The translations under genes were made by a program, and so were the position numbers. 14,140 bases of DNA, from positions 1 to 14,140 of the forward strand of contig CATJRT010000285.1 of the NCBI GenBank assembly GCA_949742895.1, given 5' to 3'. This document shows, one piece after another, positions 1 through 6,731 of the stretch. Origin of the DNA: an uncultured Eubacteriales bacterium (GTDB lineage: Bacteria > Bacillota_A > Clostridia > Oscillospirales > Oscillospiraceae). How positions within the stretch are numbered: position 1 is the stretch's first letter; each line of letters begins with the position of its first letter. The notes beneath the pieces are model-generated. The model saw nothing but the letters and a program-made list of their open reading frames with translations, did no database searches and was not told where the DNA came from.

Positions 1-249
1 CCTGCCGCACACCCCCGCCATGAGGTAGTAGCCCGGCTCGGACAGCACCTCAGAAGGGATGGTACAGGCCCCGCCAGCCAGGGACACAGCCTGTTCCCTG
101 CACCCCGCCTGGAAAATCGCCGTCCTGGCCAGCCCGTCCCAGTCCGGGGAGAACTCGAACCGCACCGGGTAGACGTTGACGCTCCCGCTGGTGACGGGCT
201 CCTTCTCCCGGACGGCCAGCTGGTTTTTGTCCGCATAGAGTACAAACAT
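1..249 (-). CDS. Baseplate/fiber protein N-terminus, BppU-like (partial)
   Basis: Only the first 83 residues are in the window; the gene runs off the left edge. It starts at ATG 249-247 behind an AAAGGAG ribosome binding site, and the stop codon of the upstream gene (TAA, 265-263) forms the first bases of that site. The visible part opens MFVLYADKNQLAV and contains a short beta-rich stretch, RFEFSPDWDGLARTAIFQAG (about residues 30-49), followed by PSEVLSEPGYYLMAGV. The pattern of Phe-x-Phe-x-x-x-Trp, then a strand carrying Ala-x-Phe, then a Gly-Tyr-Tyr-Leu strand resembles the small N-terminal domain that anchors BppU-like upper baseplate or fiber proteins to the tail tip in Gram-positive siphophages. 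The family match is from memory of such proteins. Its place at the distal end of the tail block supports a role in the adhesion apparatus. The receptor-binding part is outside the window. Confidence 0.6.
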   Translation of the reverse strand, partial: MFVLYADKNQLAVREKEPVTSGSVNVYPVRFEFSPDWDGLARTAIFQAGCREQAVSLAGGACTIPSEVLSEPGYYLMAGVCGR

Positions 250-262
250 TGCGCTCACTCCT

Positions 263-427
263 TTACATCGCCGCCACCTTGTCCAGGAGGGCGTCCATCT
301 CCTCCACGCTGTACTTGCTGGTGGCGTAGCCGGACGGACCGGCGTCCTCGGCCAGGGCCTGCACCGACAGCGCCGCTACCTGCTTCTGGAGCGCCGCCAC
401 CTGGGCTTGAAGATCTTCCACTGTCAT
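263..427 (-). CDS. Small coiled-coil tail-block protein (54 aa)
   Basis: I choose ATG 427-425, eight bases after AAAGGAG; the frame is open further upstream to 553, but that part only overlaps the Cys-rich gene in another frame and has no suitable ribosome binding site. The 54 residues have two parts. Residues 1-26 (MTVEDLQAQVAALQKQVAAL and following) form a short heptad coiled coil. Residues 31-54 carry GPSGYATSKYSVEEMDALLDKV, a Tyr-x-Ser/Thr-x-Tyr-Ser-x-Glu-Glu-hydrophobic-Asp pattern that I have seen as a linker-like motif in fiber and tail proteins of Clostridia phages. The gene lies directly between the Cys-rich gene and the BppU-like gene, and its stop codon overlaps the next ribosome binding site. 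A structural or fiber-assembly role is likely from position. No enzyme motif is visible and the exact function is unknown. Confidence 0.7.
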   Translation of the reverse strand: MTVEDLQAQVAALQKQVAALSVQALAEDAGPSGYATSKYSVEEMDALLDKVAAM

Positions 428-440
428 TGCCAGCACTCCT

Positions 441-650
441 TTACCCGCAGCCGTATGGAACCGGCTGAGCAAGCCTTTTACAGATACAAGTGATAGCGGG
501 CTTTTCGGGCGCGGTAGTTTCAGACACCGAACAAAAGAGGGGCGCATACTCATAGTAGGCCATGCAGTCTTTGCCGTAGCACTCGCAGAAATCTCCGTTT
601 TTGTCCGTCCTGAACGGACACCTCATAGTATTTAATACATTGTCAACCAT
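441..650 (-). CDS. Small cysteine-rich protein of the tail block (69 aa)
   Basis: The start is ATG 650-648, eight bases after AGGAGG. The TGA stop of the upstream hub gene is the first part of that site (TGAGGAGG), so translation is probably coupled. The protein has seven cysteines: C11, C22, C24, C29, C40, C55 or near, and C57 or near, plus a further Cys close to the C-terminus. The core reads MRCPFRTDKNGDFCECYGKD and continues to CMAYYEY. Cysteines 11, 22, 24 and 29 are spaced like a small metal-binding knuckle or a disulfide-stabilised module. There is no signal peptide or membrane segment. I recall similar small proteins, starting with a Cys-Pro-Phe-Arg motif and containing Glu-Cys-Tyr-Gly, encoded beside tail genes of Clostridia phages, but know no assigned function. 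It could be a minor tail-tip component or a regulator carried as a moron gene. Confidence 0.75.
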   Translation of the reverse strand: MVDNVLNTMRCPFRTDKNGDFCECYGKDCMAYYEYAPLFCSVSETTAPEKPAITCICKRLAQPVPYGCG

Positions 651-663
651 TTTCCATACCTCC

Positions 664-2805
664 TCACACGATAATCCGCCGTCCCAGGCGGTCCAGGACC
701 ATGCGGTTGTGCTTATCTACCAGCTGACCGGCGGGGACTTTTTTCGGCTTTCGATAGTACAGCAAAATAATTCCTCTGCTTCCGTCGCCGCCTTCGCCAC
801 CATAACCGGGGCGACCACTTCTTGTAGACACTGAACTGCTCGGATTTATTATCTGCGCAAATCCACTGCCTCCCCCTCCTCCGCCTCCGTGTCCACCGTT
901 TCCACCAAAACCGCCTTGAAGTTGAGGTTCAGCTTTAACCGGGTCAGCCCCATTGCCACCTTTTCCTCCAATAGCTGTTGCATTAGTAAGCGAGGTCCCT
1001 GATACAGCCCCCATTCCGCCATTTCCCCCATTCGCTCCGACTGCGGGGCCTCCACCACACCCTCTTCCTGCTATTGCATAATAGTGAGTACCATAGTCGA
1101 TAAGTTTTGCATCCTCAGCTGGGCTTGTAATATTTCCTGGATGCCACACTTTTCCACTTCTGTCGGTTACTGTCGTTCCGTAAACATAACTTCGCCCAAT
1201 GTAATCATCGTTAGGGTCCTTTCCGGAGCCTTTTCCCCCAGGTATCCCTAACACCCCAGGAACTGCATATATTTTCCCAGTAATCAAATCTGTATAGCCA
1301 TTCGGATTTTGTGCTCCATCGTCTGACGATAAGGTTCCAAAAGTAGTGGCACTACCTTCAGAACCCATATTTGTACCAACTGAAGAGCGAATACCGCCTT
1401 TCCCTCCAGCGCCAATCTTTGCCGATATTTTTTGATGTGGTACAACATTTAGATTACTCATAAAAATACGCCCCCCTGCCCCTGGGTTTCCTCCGTGACC
1501 GCCCTCCGCTCCATATGCCGCTTGAATGTTCATACCGTTTGTTATTGGGGGAACTTCTATAGCTTCACCTGGGAATCCGCTGTTTCCTCCATTACCTCCA
1601 CCAATACAAACCACAGTAATAGATGTAACTCCATCCGGGACCGTCCATACTCCATCCTCCGTAATTTCTTCCGCAAAATCGAAGTATTCTACTTCCTCCA
1701 ACTGCGGCGGCACATAGCCCACCAGCAGCTTCTCCTGGGCTTTCAGGGTGTTGGAGAGGGTGATGTCGGCGCTCTCCAGGCAGGCGGCCACGCCAGTTTT
1801 GTCAAAGGGGTGATAGACAGCCAGCCGGTCTCCGGGGGACTCCCCCTGATAGACCACGCCGGAATCCACAGTCTCCCGGCATTTGTAATACTCAGCCAAT
1901 CTCTGCACAATGGCGGAGGAATTGACCAGCGACACCAGCGTGGCGTCCTCCACCGTCTTGACGTTGGGGGTGTTGGCCTCCTGCACCGCCTTGCTCACCT
2001 GGCGGGTGTTGTGGATGTATGTCTTGCCGGTGAGGGTCCCGGACCCGGCGGACACCCTGGCCCAGTTGGCCCCGCTGGCCTGGATGGTGAAGCCCTGGGC
2101 CGTCAGGCTGTGCATGGGCTCATCAAAGGTAATCACGTCCCCCGCCTGGGCCGTGCCCTCAAAGAGCTGCTTCTCCTCCGTCCAGGGCACGTACTGGTGC
2201 TCGGTGACGATGACCTGTGTAATCCGGGCGGAGTAGTCCACACTGGCATCGGCGTACATGTTGTCCTGGGAAACCTGGCCGGAGATGCCGTCCCACAGGC
2301 CCTCGATGCGCAGGACGCCGTCCAGGTCGGTTTTCAGGGCCGCCCCGATGGCAAAGAGCACCTGGGCCAGGTTGTCTCGGGGGGCGGCGATGGGCAGCCA
2401 GCCATAGAGCTTGATTTTCTTCAGGGCGTGCTTGATCTCAAAGGCCACCGTCCCGCAGATATCCGCTATAACCTCTTCTGCGGTCTGGCCGGTGTAGATG
2501 CCGCCCATGTGCTGGCCCTCGCTGAGCAGGCCCAGGGTGCTGGTGGCGGATATCTCGTAGAGCTCAGGGCCCACGCGCTTGATATTCTGCACCCGGAAGA
2601 CCATGGGCCGGTCCGGCTCCGCGTAATACAGCAGCTGGGCATTGCGCTCAAAGTCCAGGATAGCGGGGTCGGCGCACTCCACCACAACCAAAAAGCTGTT
2701 TACCTCCAGCGAGGAAGCCAGCAGCGACATGGCTAAATAGAGGTTTCCCTCTCTGATTTCATCCGGAGTAAATGTCCATCCCTGGTATACAACGCTGTGC
2801 CTCAT
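664..2805 (-). CDS. Tail hub protein fused to a glycine-rich adhesin domain (713 aa)
   Basis: The start is ATG 2805-2803, overlapping the TGA of the upstream gene as ATGA, with GGAGGG about seven bases before it; a longer frame to 2871 is open but overlaps the upstream gene. Residues 1-365 look like a siphovirus tail hub/baseplate protein: beta-rich, with ISATSTLGLLSEG (85-97) and a segment with GWLPIA and DNLAQVLFAIGAALKTDLDG (135-163), as in gp27-like hub or Tal N-terminal domains. Residues 386-682 form a glycine-rich domain that opens with GVWTVPDGVTSITVVCIGGG, the usual entry strand of glycine-rich phage adhesins, and contain several Gly stretches, the longest at 633-647. Residues 684-713 are a basic tail ending LVDKHNRMVLDRLGRRIIV. 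The protein should sit at the tail tip and bind the cell surface. The codons of the adhesin part are visibly lower in GC than those on either side, suggesting module exchange. Confidence 0.85.
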   Translation of the reverse strand: MRHSVVYQGWTFTPDEIREGNLYLAMSLLASSLEVNSFLVVVECADPAILDFERNAQLLYYAEPDRPMVFRVQNIKRVGPELYEISATSTLGLLSEGQHMGGIYTGQTAEEVIADICGTVAFEIKHALKKIKLYGWLPIAAPRDNLAQVLFAIGAALKTDLDGVLRIEGLWDGISGQVSQDNMYADASVDYSARITQVIVTEHQYVPWTEEKQLFEGTAQAGDVITFDEPMHSLTAQGFTIQASGANWARVSAGSGTLTGKTYIHNTRQVSKAVQEANTPNVKTVEDATLVSLVNSSAIVQRLAEYYKCRETVDSGVVYQGESPGDRLAVYHPFDKTGVAACLESADITLSNTLKAQEKLLVGYVPPQLEEVEYFDFAEEITEDGVWTVPDGVTSITVVCIGGGNGGNSGFPGEAIEVPPITNGMNIQAAYGAEGGHGGNPGAGGRIFMSNLNVVPHQKISAKIGAGGKGGIRSSVGTNMGSEGSATTFGTLSSDDGAQNPNGYTDLITGKIYAVPGVLGIPGGKGSGKDPNDDYIGRSYVYGTTVTDRSGKVWHPGNITSPAEDAKLIDYGTHYYAIAGRGCGGGPAVGANGGNGGMGAVSGTSLTNATAIGGKGGNGADPVKAEPQLQGGFGGNGGHGGGGGGGSGFAQIINPSSSVSTRSGRPGYGGEGGDGSRGIILLYYRKPKKVPAGQLVDKHNRMVLDRLGRRIIV

Positions 2806-3206
2806 ACCGTTCCCTCCCCCGGCCGGCGGGCGGGCCTGATCCCCTGGAAGGAGACCTCCAGCCCCCGCCACCGGCGCACGCCGGCTAAAACTCCGTTGGC
2901 CACATGCCGGGCGGAGGACACCATTGCGTCGTAGGTCACAGCGCCCTGCCCGTGGGGCATGGTGATGGTGTGGGAGGGCACAGGGGCGGTGATGGCGTCA
3001 AAGAACTGGTCGTAGTCCTGTGGGTAACGGGGGTCGGGCTCTACTGACAGGGTGTGATTGTAGTAGGTGCCCACCAGGTCCCGCTCCCGCCGGCCCGAAA
3101 GCATTTCTCCGGCGTTCTGGCCCTCCACCAGGTCGGCGGACTCCTCCACAGAGGGGAAGATGATCCGCACCCGGTAGAGCTTGCCGTCCATTGTAATTCC
3201 CGCCAA
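2802..3206 (-). CDS. Tail-tip protein, possible distal-tail equivalent (134 aa)
   Basis: The gene lies between the tape measure and hub genes, the place normally held by the distal tail protein (Dit) in siphophages. I choose TTG 3206-3204 because AAGGAG sits nine bases upstream; the next in-frame ATG (3191-3189) would be 24 bases away. The protein begins MAGITMDGKLYRVRIIFPS and has a central segment with DLVGTYYNHTLSVEPDPRYP, then DYDQFFDAITAPVPSHTITM. This Tyr-Tyr-x-x-Thr-hydrophobic-x-Val-Glu-Pro-Asp signature recurs, as I remember it, in a single-domain tail protein of Clostridia phages with no assigned function. At 134 residues it is shorter than a typical two-domain Dit (about 250). No enzyme motif is seen. 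I infer a ring or adaptor joining tail tube and hub from gene order alone. Its end overlaps the hub start by four bases. Confidence 0.8.
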   Translation of the reverse strand: MAGITMDGKLYRVRIIFPSVEESADLVEGQNAGEMLSGRRERDLVGTYYNHTLSVEPDPRYPQDYDQFFDAITAPVPSHTITMPHGQGAVTYDAMVSSARHVANGVLAGVRRWRGLEVSFQGIRPARRPGEGTV

Positions 3207-3220
3207 GCTGCCTCACTCCT

Positions 3221-4876
3221 TCAGGTGACAAATTGCGGCCCAAGCCGGTTTGTTTCTGCGACGATTTGCGGCTGGAGCATACGCACCAGCTGAGCGGCGG
3301 AGCCGGTGAAGTTTACCGTTACCCGCACATTGCCGGCTTGGCTGCCTCCATTGCCTATAACATTTCGGACCGCCTGTTCGATGGTGGACAGGGGTGAAAT
3401 GATCTCCGGCTCGTTGGGATTGTCGCCCACCACCGCCATAAACGGGCTGTTGGGGCGGGTTACCGCGCCTTGGGCCAGGTAGGGAAGATTCCCGGCGATA
3501 TCGGCACTGAGGGAATAGGGCTCAGCTATCACGCTCCTGGCCTTAGCCCCGCTGTCAGAGACGGAAATGTTGGATGCTTGATTGCTTGCACCAAACAAAT
3601 CCTGGAAAAAGCCAATTACATCTTTAATCTTCTGCCCCAGCCAGTCCAGGGCCTGCCCGATTTTATCAATGACCCAAGCCACTCCCTCAAGCGCAGCCGC
3701 GGCCAGCTTCATCCCTTCGATAAGTGCCGGCCCAAACAGATCAAAGAATTTATTTTTCAGATTTGCTACAGACTCGCCCAGAGCCGCCTGCGTTTCATCA
3801 AGCTGCATCTGGACCTCTCTGCTTTCAATCAAAACCTGATTGTTTTCATAAAAGGAATCTGCGGCGTCGCGATAAGCGGAGGACAATCCCCCCATGATAA
3901 ACCGCGCCCGTTCGCCCTCTGTGCTCATGGTAGCTAAGCGCTCGTTAAATTCGTCCTCGCTCATCCCTACCCAGTTCAGTGCGTCAGCCAGAACGCCTGT
4001 AACCTTTCCGGTCTTGGCTGTCTCATTGGCCGCTTCAATCAGTCCCTCGATTGGAAGGGCGTCGCCGAAGGTTCCGTATACCCCAGCAGCAATCTCGGTC
4101 CATTTGGACAGGTCTTCCTCGCTGTCGGCCAGCTGGGCCAGGAGCTGGGCGGCCTCGGCAGCGGTGTCGGTATCGCCTAGGATTCTATAAAATCCCTCAT
4201 AGGCTTCTTTCGCCGCCTCTGGGCCGTATCCCGCCGTCTCAAAGGCGGTGTTCAGCTTGCCCATGGCCTCCCGATACTCCTCGGTGGCTTCGTCCAGGCT
4301 CCACAGCCACTCAACCGCCGCCATAGCGGCCTCCACCAGCTTTTGACCAATCGCGATAGCAACGCCACCCGCAATGCCGCCCAGACCGCTCAGACCGCCG
4401 GACAGGCCGCCAGAGGAACCGCTTAGATCGTTTAAGCTGCTGCCTGCATCATCTGCCGCACTGCCAAGATCGTTAAGCCGGTTTTCTGCTTCCCGGACAG
4501 CTGTGTCGATATCAAAATCATTCGCTTCCCCTGTGAGCTTTTCCAGGTTTATCTGGGTCTCTACGATTTCCCGGTTCAATGCGTCAAACTGCCCCTGGGA
4601 TATTTCTCCGCTGGCCAGAGCCTTGCCGGCCTGCTGGGCGGCGTCTTCCAGGGTGTGCAGTCTGGCTGCCGTCCCTTCCACAGCGTCTGTTAACAGCCGC
4701 TGTTTTTGGACCAGCAATTCCACATTGCCTGGGTCCAGCTTCAGCAGCCGCTCAATGTCCTTTAGACTGGTCGTGGTCTGCTTCAGCTGCTTGTCCGTTC
4801 CGGACAGTGCCTTATCCAGCTTAGTGGTATCGCCGCCGATCTCGATGGTAATACCCTTGATTCGCTTGCTTGCCAT
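3221..4876 (-). CDS. Tail tape measure protein (551 aa)
   Basis: The tape measure fills the growing tail tube and sets tail length. It follows the G/T chaperone frames, as in nearly all siphophages. The start is ATG 4876-4874 with GAGGTG just upstream. Residues 1-135 open KGITIEIGGDTTKLDKAL, a common Firmicutes tape-measure N-terminus, and continue as charged helix with coiled-coil character. Residues 152-171 are a Gly/Ser-rich link (SGGLSGGLSGLGGIAGG), followed by hydrophobic helices to about 430, with amphipathic segments at 382-430. Residues 467-498 carry LAQGAVTRPNSPFMAVVGDN and EIISP, a C-terminal motif shared by many Clostridia tape measures. By the usual rule of about 0.15 nm per residue, the tail would be near 80 nm. 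No transglycosylase or peptidase motif is seen. Parts of the gene are lower in GC than the head genes. Confidence 0.95.
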   Translation of the reverse strand: MASKRIKGITIEIGGDTTKLDKALSGTDKQLKQTTTSLKDIERLLKLDPGNVELLVQKQRLLTDAVEGTAARLHTLEDAAQQAGKALASGEISQGQFDALNREIVETQINLEKLTGEANDFDIDTAVREAENRLNDLGSAADDAGSSLNDLSGSSGGLSGGLSGLGGIAGGVAIAIGQKLVEAAMAAVEWLWSLDEATEEYREAMGKLNTAFETAGYGPEAAKEAYEGFYRILGDTDTAAEAAQLLAQLADSEEDLSKWTEIAAGVYGTFGDALPIEGLIEAANETAKTGKVTGVLADALNWVGMSEDEFNERLATMSTEGERARFIMGGLSSAYRDAADSFYENNQVLIESREVQMQLDETQAALGESVANLKNKFFDLFGPALIEGMKLAAAALEGVAWVIDKIGQALDWLGQKIKDVIGFFQDLFGASNQASNISVSDSGAKARSVIAEPYSLSADIAGNLPYLAQGAVTRPNSPFMAVVGDNPNEPEIISPLSTIEQAVRNVIGNGGSQAGNVRVTVNFTGSAAQLVRMLQPQIVAETNRLGPQFVT

Positions 4877-4884
4877 AGTTCACC

Positions 4885-5073
4885 TCACAGCATCCGGTCC
4901 ATGTCGTCCTGGGTTGCCAGGGTGGGCCAGTCCAGAGTATCGTTGACCGCTTCAGCGTACATGTCGTTTAGCATCCCCATCGTCAGGAGCTCTAAATCCT
5001 GGAGAGGGATTCCGAGCCGGACGGCGCGGAGGAGAAGGAGAGCTGTTGTAAACTCTCGATCAACTGCTCCGCT
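4885..5073 (-). CDS. Tail assembly chaperone T segment, reached by -1 frameshift
   Basis: This frame has no start codon and no ribosome binding site of its own. It is joined to the G frame by a -1 slip on the A9 run at 5081-5073. It adds 62 residues, beginning SGAVDREFTTALLLLRAVRL and including GIPLQDLELLTMGMLNDMY, and stops at TGA 4887-4885, eight bases before the tape measure start. The Leu-Arg-Ala-Val-x-Leu-Gly-Ile-Pro-Leu pattern followed by a Met-x-Asp-Met-Tyr helix is, as I recall, typical of the T part of G-T chaperones in this phage group. The fusion would be 179 residues (117 from G plus 62). In lambda the equivalent gpGT fusion binds the tape measure and recruits tail tube subunits. 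I see the frame, the slippery run and the position; efficiency of slippage is unknown. Confidence 0.88.
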   Translation of the reverse strand, partial: SGAVDREFTTALLLLRAVRLGIPLQDLELLTMGMLNDMYAEAVNDTLDWPTLATQDDMDRML

Positions 5074-5423
5074 TTTTTTTTACTTTCCTCCAGCCCCTGC
5101 ATGTTTCCGGACCACAAATCCAAGATCACAGGAAAAATTGCATAGACCGGCATGATAGAAAACCCTTCCAGCCATTCATCCGGGCTGTCAGGCACGGTGT
5201 CGGGCTCCGCGTGCTTAGCCATGACATAGGCCATCTGCTCAAAGGTGGTCAGGGCCTGTATGGAAAGATTTTCCCCCGTTGCCCCCTTCCCTTCCATGGC
5301 CGCCGCCACCTCCCGCAGGTCCCGGAGCAGGTCCCGATTGAACTTCCGGCGGTACAGCAGGGGAACCGCCGCCGTGGCCTTAAAGCGCACGTCCTTGCCG
5401 TCGATCTTAATGGTTGCCTCCAT
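4992..5423 (-). CDS. Tail assembly chaperone G (143 aa)
   Basis: The start is ATG 5423-5421, with AGGAGGTG inside the last codons of the tail tube gene and only two bases between that gene's stop and this start. The protein opens MEATIKIDGKDVRFKATAAV, then LLYRRKFNRDLLRDLREV, the beta-hairpin plus basic helix seen at the start of lambda-gpG-like chaperones of Gram-positive siphophages. A Met/Trp-rich helical segment (FEQMAYVMAKHAE, DEWLEGFSIMPV) follows. Codons 115-117 are AAA AAA AAA and form the slip site for the G-T fusion; unslipped ribosomes add 26 more residues, rich in Ser and Leu, before TAG 4994-4992. The role is chaperoning of the tape measure during tail assembly; it is not expected in the finished virion. 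Confidence 0.9.
   Translation of the reverse strand: MEATIKIDGKDVRFKATAAVPLLYRRKFNRDLLRDLREVAAAMEGKGATGENLSIQALTTFEQMAYVMAKHAEPDTVPDSPDEWLEGFSIMPVYAIFPVILDLWSGNMQGLEESKKKAEQLIESLQQLSFSSAPSGSESLSRI
5073..5081 (-). promoter_or_regulatory. Programmed -1 frameshift site (A9 run)
   Basis: Nine consecutive A on the minus strand, read in the G frame as AAA AAA AAA (codons 115-117) and followed by GCG. The heptamer A-AAA-AAA ending at 5073 fits the X-XXY-YYZ rule. A -1 slip makes the next codon AGC and enters the T frame, which stays open to 4885. I did not identify a stimulatory hairpin or an internal Shine-Dalgarno enhancer with confidence. Confidence 0.87.
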
Positions 5424-5425
5424 GG

Positions 5426-6016
5426 TTACACCTCCTGCGTCTCAGTGCTCCCCGAGTTTTCCGGCGGCTCCCACACCTTCTTAAACCAGTTGTTAAACAC
5501 CTCATCTCTGGTGTTGTCCAGCGTCCGGGCCCTGGTGCGGCCATCCGCCAGAGGGGCGGCGGTAATGCTCATCGCCTCAGTCTGGGGCGTACGGGGGGCC
5601 TGGCCGTCCGCATTCTCACCGGGCCGGCTGACGGTGCAGTAGTACAGCACCCGCCGGGTAGCTTTCTGGTCTCCGTCAATCTCATACAGCAGAGCAAAGG
5701 GTTTTGTCACCGCAGTGGCATACTCCATCAGCACATGATCAGTTTGGTCCTCCACATCGCCCAAAATATCTTTTCGGAACTCCTCTGTGATCAGCGCCAT
5801 AGTCAGCGTGCCGGAGTATCCCTCGTTGGTATAAGAAGTGAAATAGAGGACGCCGTCCGCGATGAACTTTTCCTCGCTGCCCTGGGCGTCCATGGTGAAG
5901 GAACAGGCACCGGGCATATGCTTAGGGGTCGCAAAGGTAAGCGTCCCATCATCGGAAGTGGTGATAGGCGCGTAATGCACGTTTTTCAGGTTAAATTTCA
6001 CCTTGTTTTTAGCCAT
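5426..6016 (-). CDS. Major tail tube protein, phi13 type (196 aa)
   Basis: This is the ring-forming subunit of the tail tube. It starts at ATG 6016-6014, with GAGGTG supplied by the last codons of the preceding gene. The protein opens MAKNKVKFNLKNVHYAPIT, the N-terminus I associate with the phi13-type major tail protein family of Firmicutes siphophages, and continues with SDDGTLTFATPKHMPGACSF and GVLYFTSYTNEGYSGTLTMA. Alternating beta strands and a length of 196 residues fit the family. RRVLYYCTVSRPG and TPQTEAMSITAAPL in the second half match its usual closing strands. The C-terminus is a Pro/Glu/Thr-rich tail ending in Glu-Val. It comes right after the tail terminator gene and right before the chaperone genes, the standard order. 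I see no Ig-like decoration domain. Confidence 0.92.
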   Translation of the reverse strand: MAKNKVKFNLKNVHYAPITTSDDGTLTFATPKHMPGACSFTMDAQGSEEKFIADGVLYFTSYTNEGYSGTLTMALITEEFRKDILGDVEDQTDHVLMEYATAVTKPFALLYEIDGDQKATRRVLYYCTVSRPGENADGQAPRTPQTEAMSITAAPLADGRTRARTLDNTRDEVFNNWFKKVWEPPENSGSTETQEV

Positions 6017-6018
6017 GT

Positions 6019-6330
6019 TTACACCTCAATTTCATAGGCAATTTGATAAAACCGCTCCGAGTCTATGTAGGCCGCATCCTTGTCCCAGTACAGCTCCGCC
6101 GCGGTAAGGATGTCCTCCAGGCGGCCCTCCAGGTCCGGGTCCCGCTGGCGGACATAAAGCTCAATGTTAAAGTTTCGGATCACCAAGTAGACAATTCCGT
6201 CTGCGGAAAAGTTGTTGGTGTGGTCGTCAAAATACACCCCATAGGGCATGGAGGGTGGTTTCTCCCAGTGGTGGAAGGTGAAGGGAATGCCCAGCGGGGC
6301 CAGCAGCTGCTCCAATTCCTGATAGGTCAC
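6019..6330 (-). CDS. Tail terminator/completion protein (103 aa)
   Basis: The start is GTG 6330-6328, sharing bases with the TGA of the upstream gene as GTGA; GGGAG and GGAGG lie close upstream. The 103 residues open MTYQELEQLLAPLGIPFTF and contain the aromatic segment PPSMPYGVYF (about 25-34) and strands VYLVIRNFNIELYVRQRDPD (47-66), followed by a closing helix-strand, ERFYQIAYEIEV. The Pro-Tyr-hydrophobic-x-Tyr/Phe pattern followed by an Asp/Asn-rich loop and a Val-x-Leu-Tyr strand is typical of small tail-terminator proteins that lie between the gp10-like gene and the tail tube gene. The protein is expected to cap the tail tube and form the joint to the head connector. Assignment rests on this pattern and on gene order. 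Confidence 0.78.
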   Translation of the reverse strand: MTYQELEQLLAPLGIPFTFHHWEKPPSMPYGVYFDDHTNNFSADGIVYLVIRNFNIELYVRQRDPDLEGRLEDILTAAELYWDKDAAYIDSERFYQIAYEIEV

Positions 6331-6731
6331 CGCTCTCCCGCCTCCTCTATGGCTCGGGCGGTCAGCTCCGGGAGCAGACGCTCCGCCTCCTCATAGGCGG
6401 GCCGGACATGGGGAATTCCCTCCACCCGGCCGCCATTGACCTTCTGGTGTCCGTTCTCCAGCAGATGGACAAGGGGGCCGTCTGTTTTATTGTAAACAGT
6501 CACCTGTGCCTGAGTACCAAACACCCCGCCGCGCTCTTTTTTTGCCCGCCAGCCCTTTTTATAGCGGCCGCCGCCCTTGCCTCTGCGGACCGGAGACCTG
6601 GCCTTGACCGTCTTCAAAGCTTTCTTTCCGGTCTCTTCAACCGCCTGAGCCACCGCCTCTTGGACCTCTTCCGCGTAATCGTCCAGAATGCCGGACACCG
6701 CCGCGGTAAAGTCATTCGGTCTAATCGCCAT
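6327..6731 (-). CDS. HK97-gp10-like head-tail joining protein (134 aa)
   Basis: This is a small basic protein of the HK97 gp10 family, a tail completion or neck component. It starts at ATG 6731-6729 with GGGAGGG five bases upstream, and overlaps the preceding gene by 11 bases. Features: an N-terminal amphipathic helix (residues 10-40, VSGILDDYAEEVQEAVAQAV), then a basic segment with Ser-Pro (SPVRRGKGGGRYKKGWRAKK, 46-65), a strand QVTVYN (76-81), and the family signature LVHLLENGHQKVNGGRVEGI (87-106) followed by PHVRPAYEE, where the Glu-x-Gly-His and the Pro-His-hydrophobic-Arg-Pro motifs are clear. The length matches the family. The short downstream overlap (GTGA) couples it to the tail terminator gene. 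Confidence 0.92.
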   Translation of the reverse strand: MAIRPNDFTAAVSGILDDYAEEVQEAVAQAVEETGKKALKTVKARSPVRRGKGGGRYKKGWRAKKERGGVFGTQAQVTVYNKTDGPLVHLLENGHQKVNGGRVEGIPHVRPAYEEAERLLPELTARAIEEAGER

